DNA from: Gudongella sp051744365
GTDB taxonomy: Bacteria > Bacillota > Clostridia > Tissierellales > Tissierellaceae
NCBI GenBank assembly: GCA_051744365.1
Contig: JBNJCX010000028.1
Location: 1 to 23,167 of the forward strand
DNA: 23,167 nt
Direction of reading: 5' to 3'
Of the stretch, positions 22,707 to 23,167 are shown one piece after another (within the stretch, counting starts at the first letter, position 1; every line of letters starts with the position of its first letter). The translations under genes and the position numbers were made by a program. The notes beneath the pieces are model-generated. The model saw only the letters and a list, made by a program, of their open reading frames with translations, was not told the DNA's origin and ran no database searches.

Positions 22707-23075
22707 CTATTTATGGCTTACATGGACCAGACCCTGATCCAGGATATTCATTACATGCTCATCATCGAGAGAATAAAATACAATTTTTCCCTCTCTTCTG
22801 TATTTGACCAACCCTGCCTGTTTAAGCACCCTCAATTGATGTGATATTGCAGACTGATTCATATCCAGTAGAACAGCTATGTCACACACGCACATCTCAG
22901 AGTGGAACAATGCATGAAGAATTCGGATTCTGGTTCTATCTCCAACAACCTTGAAGAAGTCGGCGGACCTTTCAAGAACATCGTCTTCTGGCATTCTTTC
23001 CATGACCCTATTTACTGTCTCCTCGTGTATTACTGTACAGTCACATAATGCAACTGATTTATCATTTTTCACCAT
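22707..23075 (-). CDS. cadC: CadC/SmtB-type ArsR-family metal sensor repressor
   Basis: The start at 23075 has AAGGAGAG upstream and gives 122 residues, the usual CadC length; an in-frame ATG 33 bases upstream overlaps the operator and is unlikely. The winged helix carries RTRIRILHAL and NQSAISHQLRVLKQAGLV. The Cd/Pb site is present: Cys62 and Cys64 in EMCVCDIA, plus Cys11 and Cys13 in the N-terminal arm. The C-terminal helix also has Asp-x-His, ten residues, His-x-x-His (DEH ... HVSH), the zinc site of SmtB/CzrA. The protein should leave its operator when Cd, Pb or Zn binds, releasing the ATPase gene behind it. Confidence 0.93.
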   Translation of the reverse strand: MVKNDKSVALCDCTVIHEETVNRVMERMPEDDVLERSADFFKVVGDRTRIRILHALFHSEMCVCDIAVLLDMNQSAISHQLRVLKQAGLVKYRREGKIVFYSLDDEHVMNILDQGLVHVSHK

Positions 23076-23089
23076 GATTATCTCTCCTT

Positions 23090-23111
23090 CATATGAATAT
23101 CTGCTCATATG
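23090..23111. promoter_or_regulatory. CadC/SmtB-type operator
   Basis: CATATGA (23105-23111 read on the minus strand first) and TCATATG flank the centre of a 22-bp imperfect palindrome of the form ATATGAnCA-nn-TnTTCATAT, close to the usual ArsR/SmtB operator. It lies between the -10 box and the gene start. Confidence 0.75.
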
Positions 23112-23120
23112 TTCAAATAT

Positions 23121-23149
23121 ATTTTACTACTGTTTCATAAATAATGCAA
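23121..23149 (-). promoter_or_regulatory. Promoter of the cadC-cadA operon
   Basis: TTGCAT (23149-23144), a 17-base spacer and TAAAAT (23126-23121) on the minus strand. The operator at 23090-23111 overlaps the expected transcription start, which fits repression. Confidence 0.65.
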
Positions 23150-23167
23150 GACTAAATTTGGTCAAAG

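Overview
The window reads as the chromosome of an anaerobic Firmicute of the Clostridia type with moderate GC. Supporting signs are a formate-tetrahydrofolate ligase, Gram-positive ribosome sites, TTG starts, S-box, guanine and PRPP riboswitches, a YerC-type regulator, a CadC-type sensor, and a probable selenocysteine codon. I do not name a genus.

Layout. 1-2439 (minus): a MarR regulator, an ABC ATPase and the start of an FtsX-type permease, with overlapping genes. The permease is cut by the window edge and carries a long heptad-repeat extracellular domain. 2467-4676 (plus): an SLC45/MFS-type transporter and a glycerophosphodiester phosphodiesterase, closed by a terminator. 4678-5072 (minus): a YerC/TrpR-like regulator. 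5084-15753 (minus): the one-carbon and purine block. In transcription order this is promoter, guanine+PRPP tandem riboswitch, hypoxanthine/guanine permease, purC, a second guanine+PRPP tandem riboswitch, purE-purF-purM-purN-purH-purD, then fhs with its own promoter and a leader hairpin. 15758-17637 (minus): a possible 37-aa ORF, a zinc-ribbon methyltransferase and a questin-oxidase-like protein. 17680-18090 (plus): a cold shock protein with a long leader and a strong terminator. 18094-20556 (minus): a SAM-I riboswitch controlling metY-metA. 20564-23149 (minus): a CadC-type metal sensor and a Zn/Cd P1B-type ATPase.

How it fits together. Fhs makes 10-formyl-THF, which PurN and PurH consume. The permease imports the bases whose products shut the pathway off, and the riboswitches compare guanine with PRPP, the substrate of PurF. 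MetA (Glu111, acetyl-CoA type) and MetY make homocysteine under SAM control. CadC should release the ATPase operon when toxic metal is present.

Most notable points: (1) the metal ATPase reads through an in-frame TGA exactly at the first Cys of its HMA metal-binding motif and is followed by a SECIS-like hairpin, so it is probably a selenoprotein whose first 43 codons would be lost in routine annotation; (2) PurF lacks the N-terminal nucleophile cysteine and the oxyanion-hole Asn of its glutaminase domain but keeps the PRPP loop and the Fe-S cysteines; (3) two guanine-PRPP tandem riboswitches sit in series in one purine locus, the second starting one base after the purC stop codon; (4) a long AT-rich hairpin precedes the fhs ribosome site.
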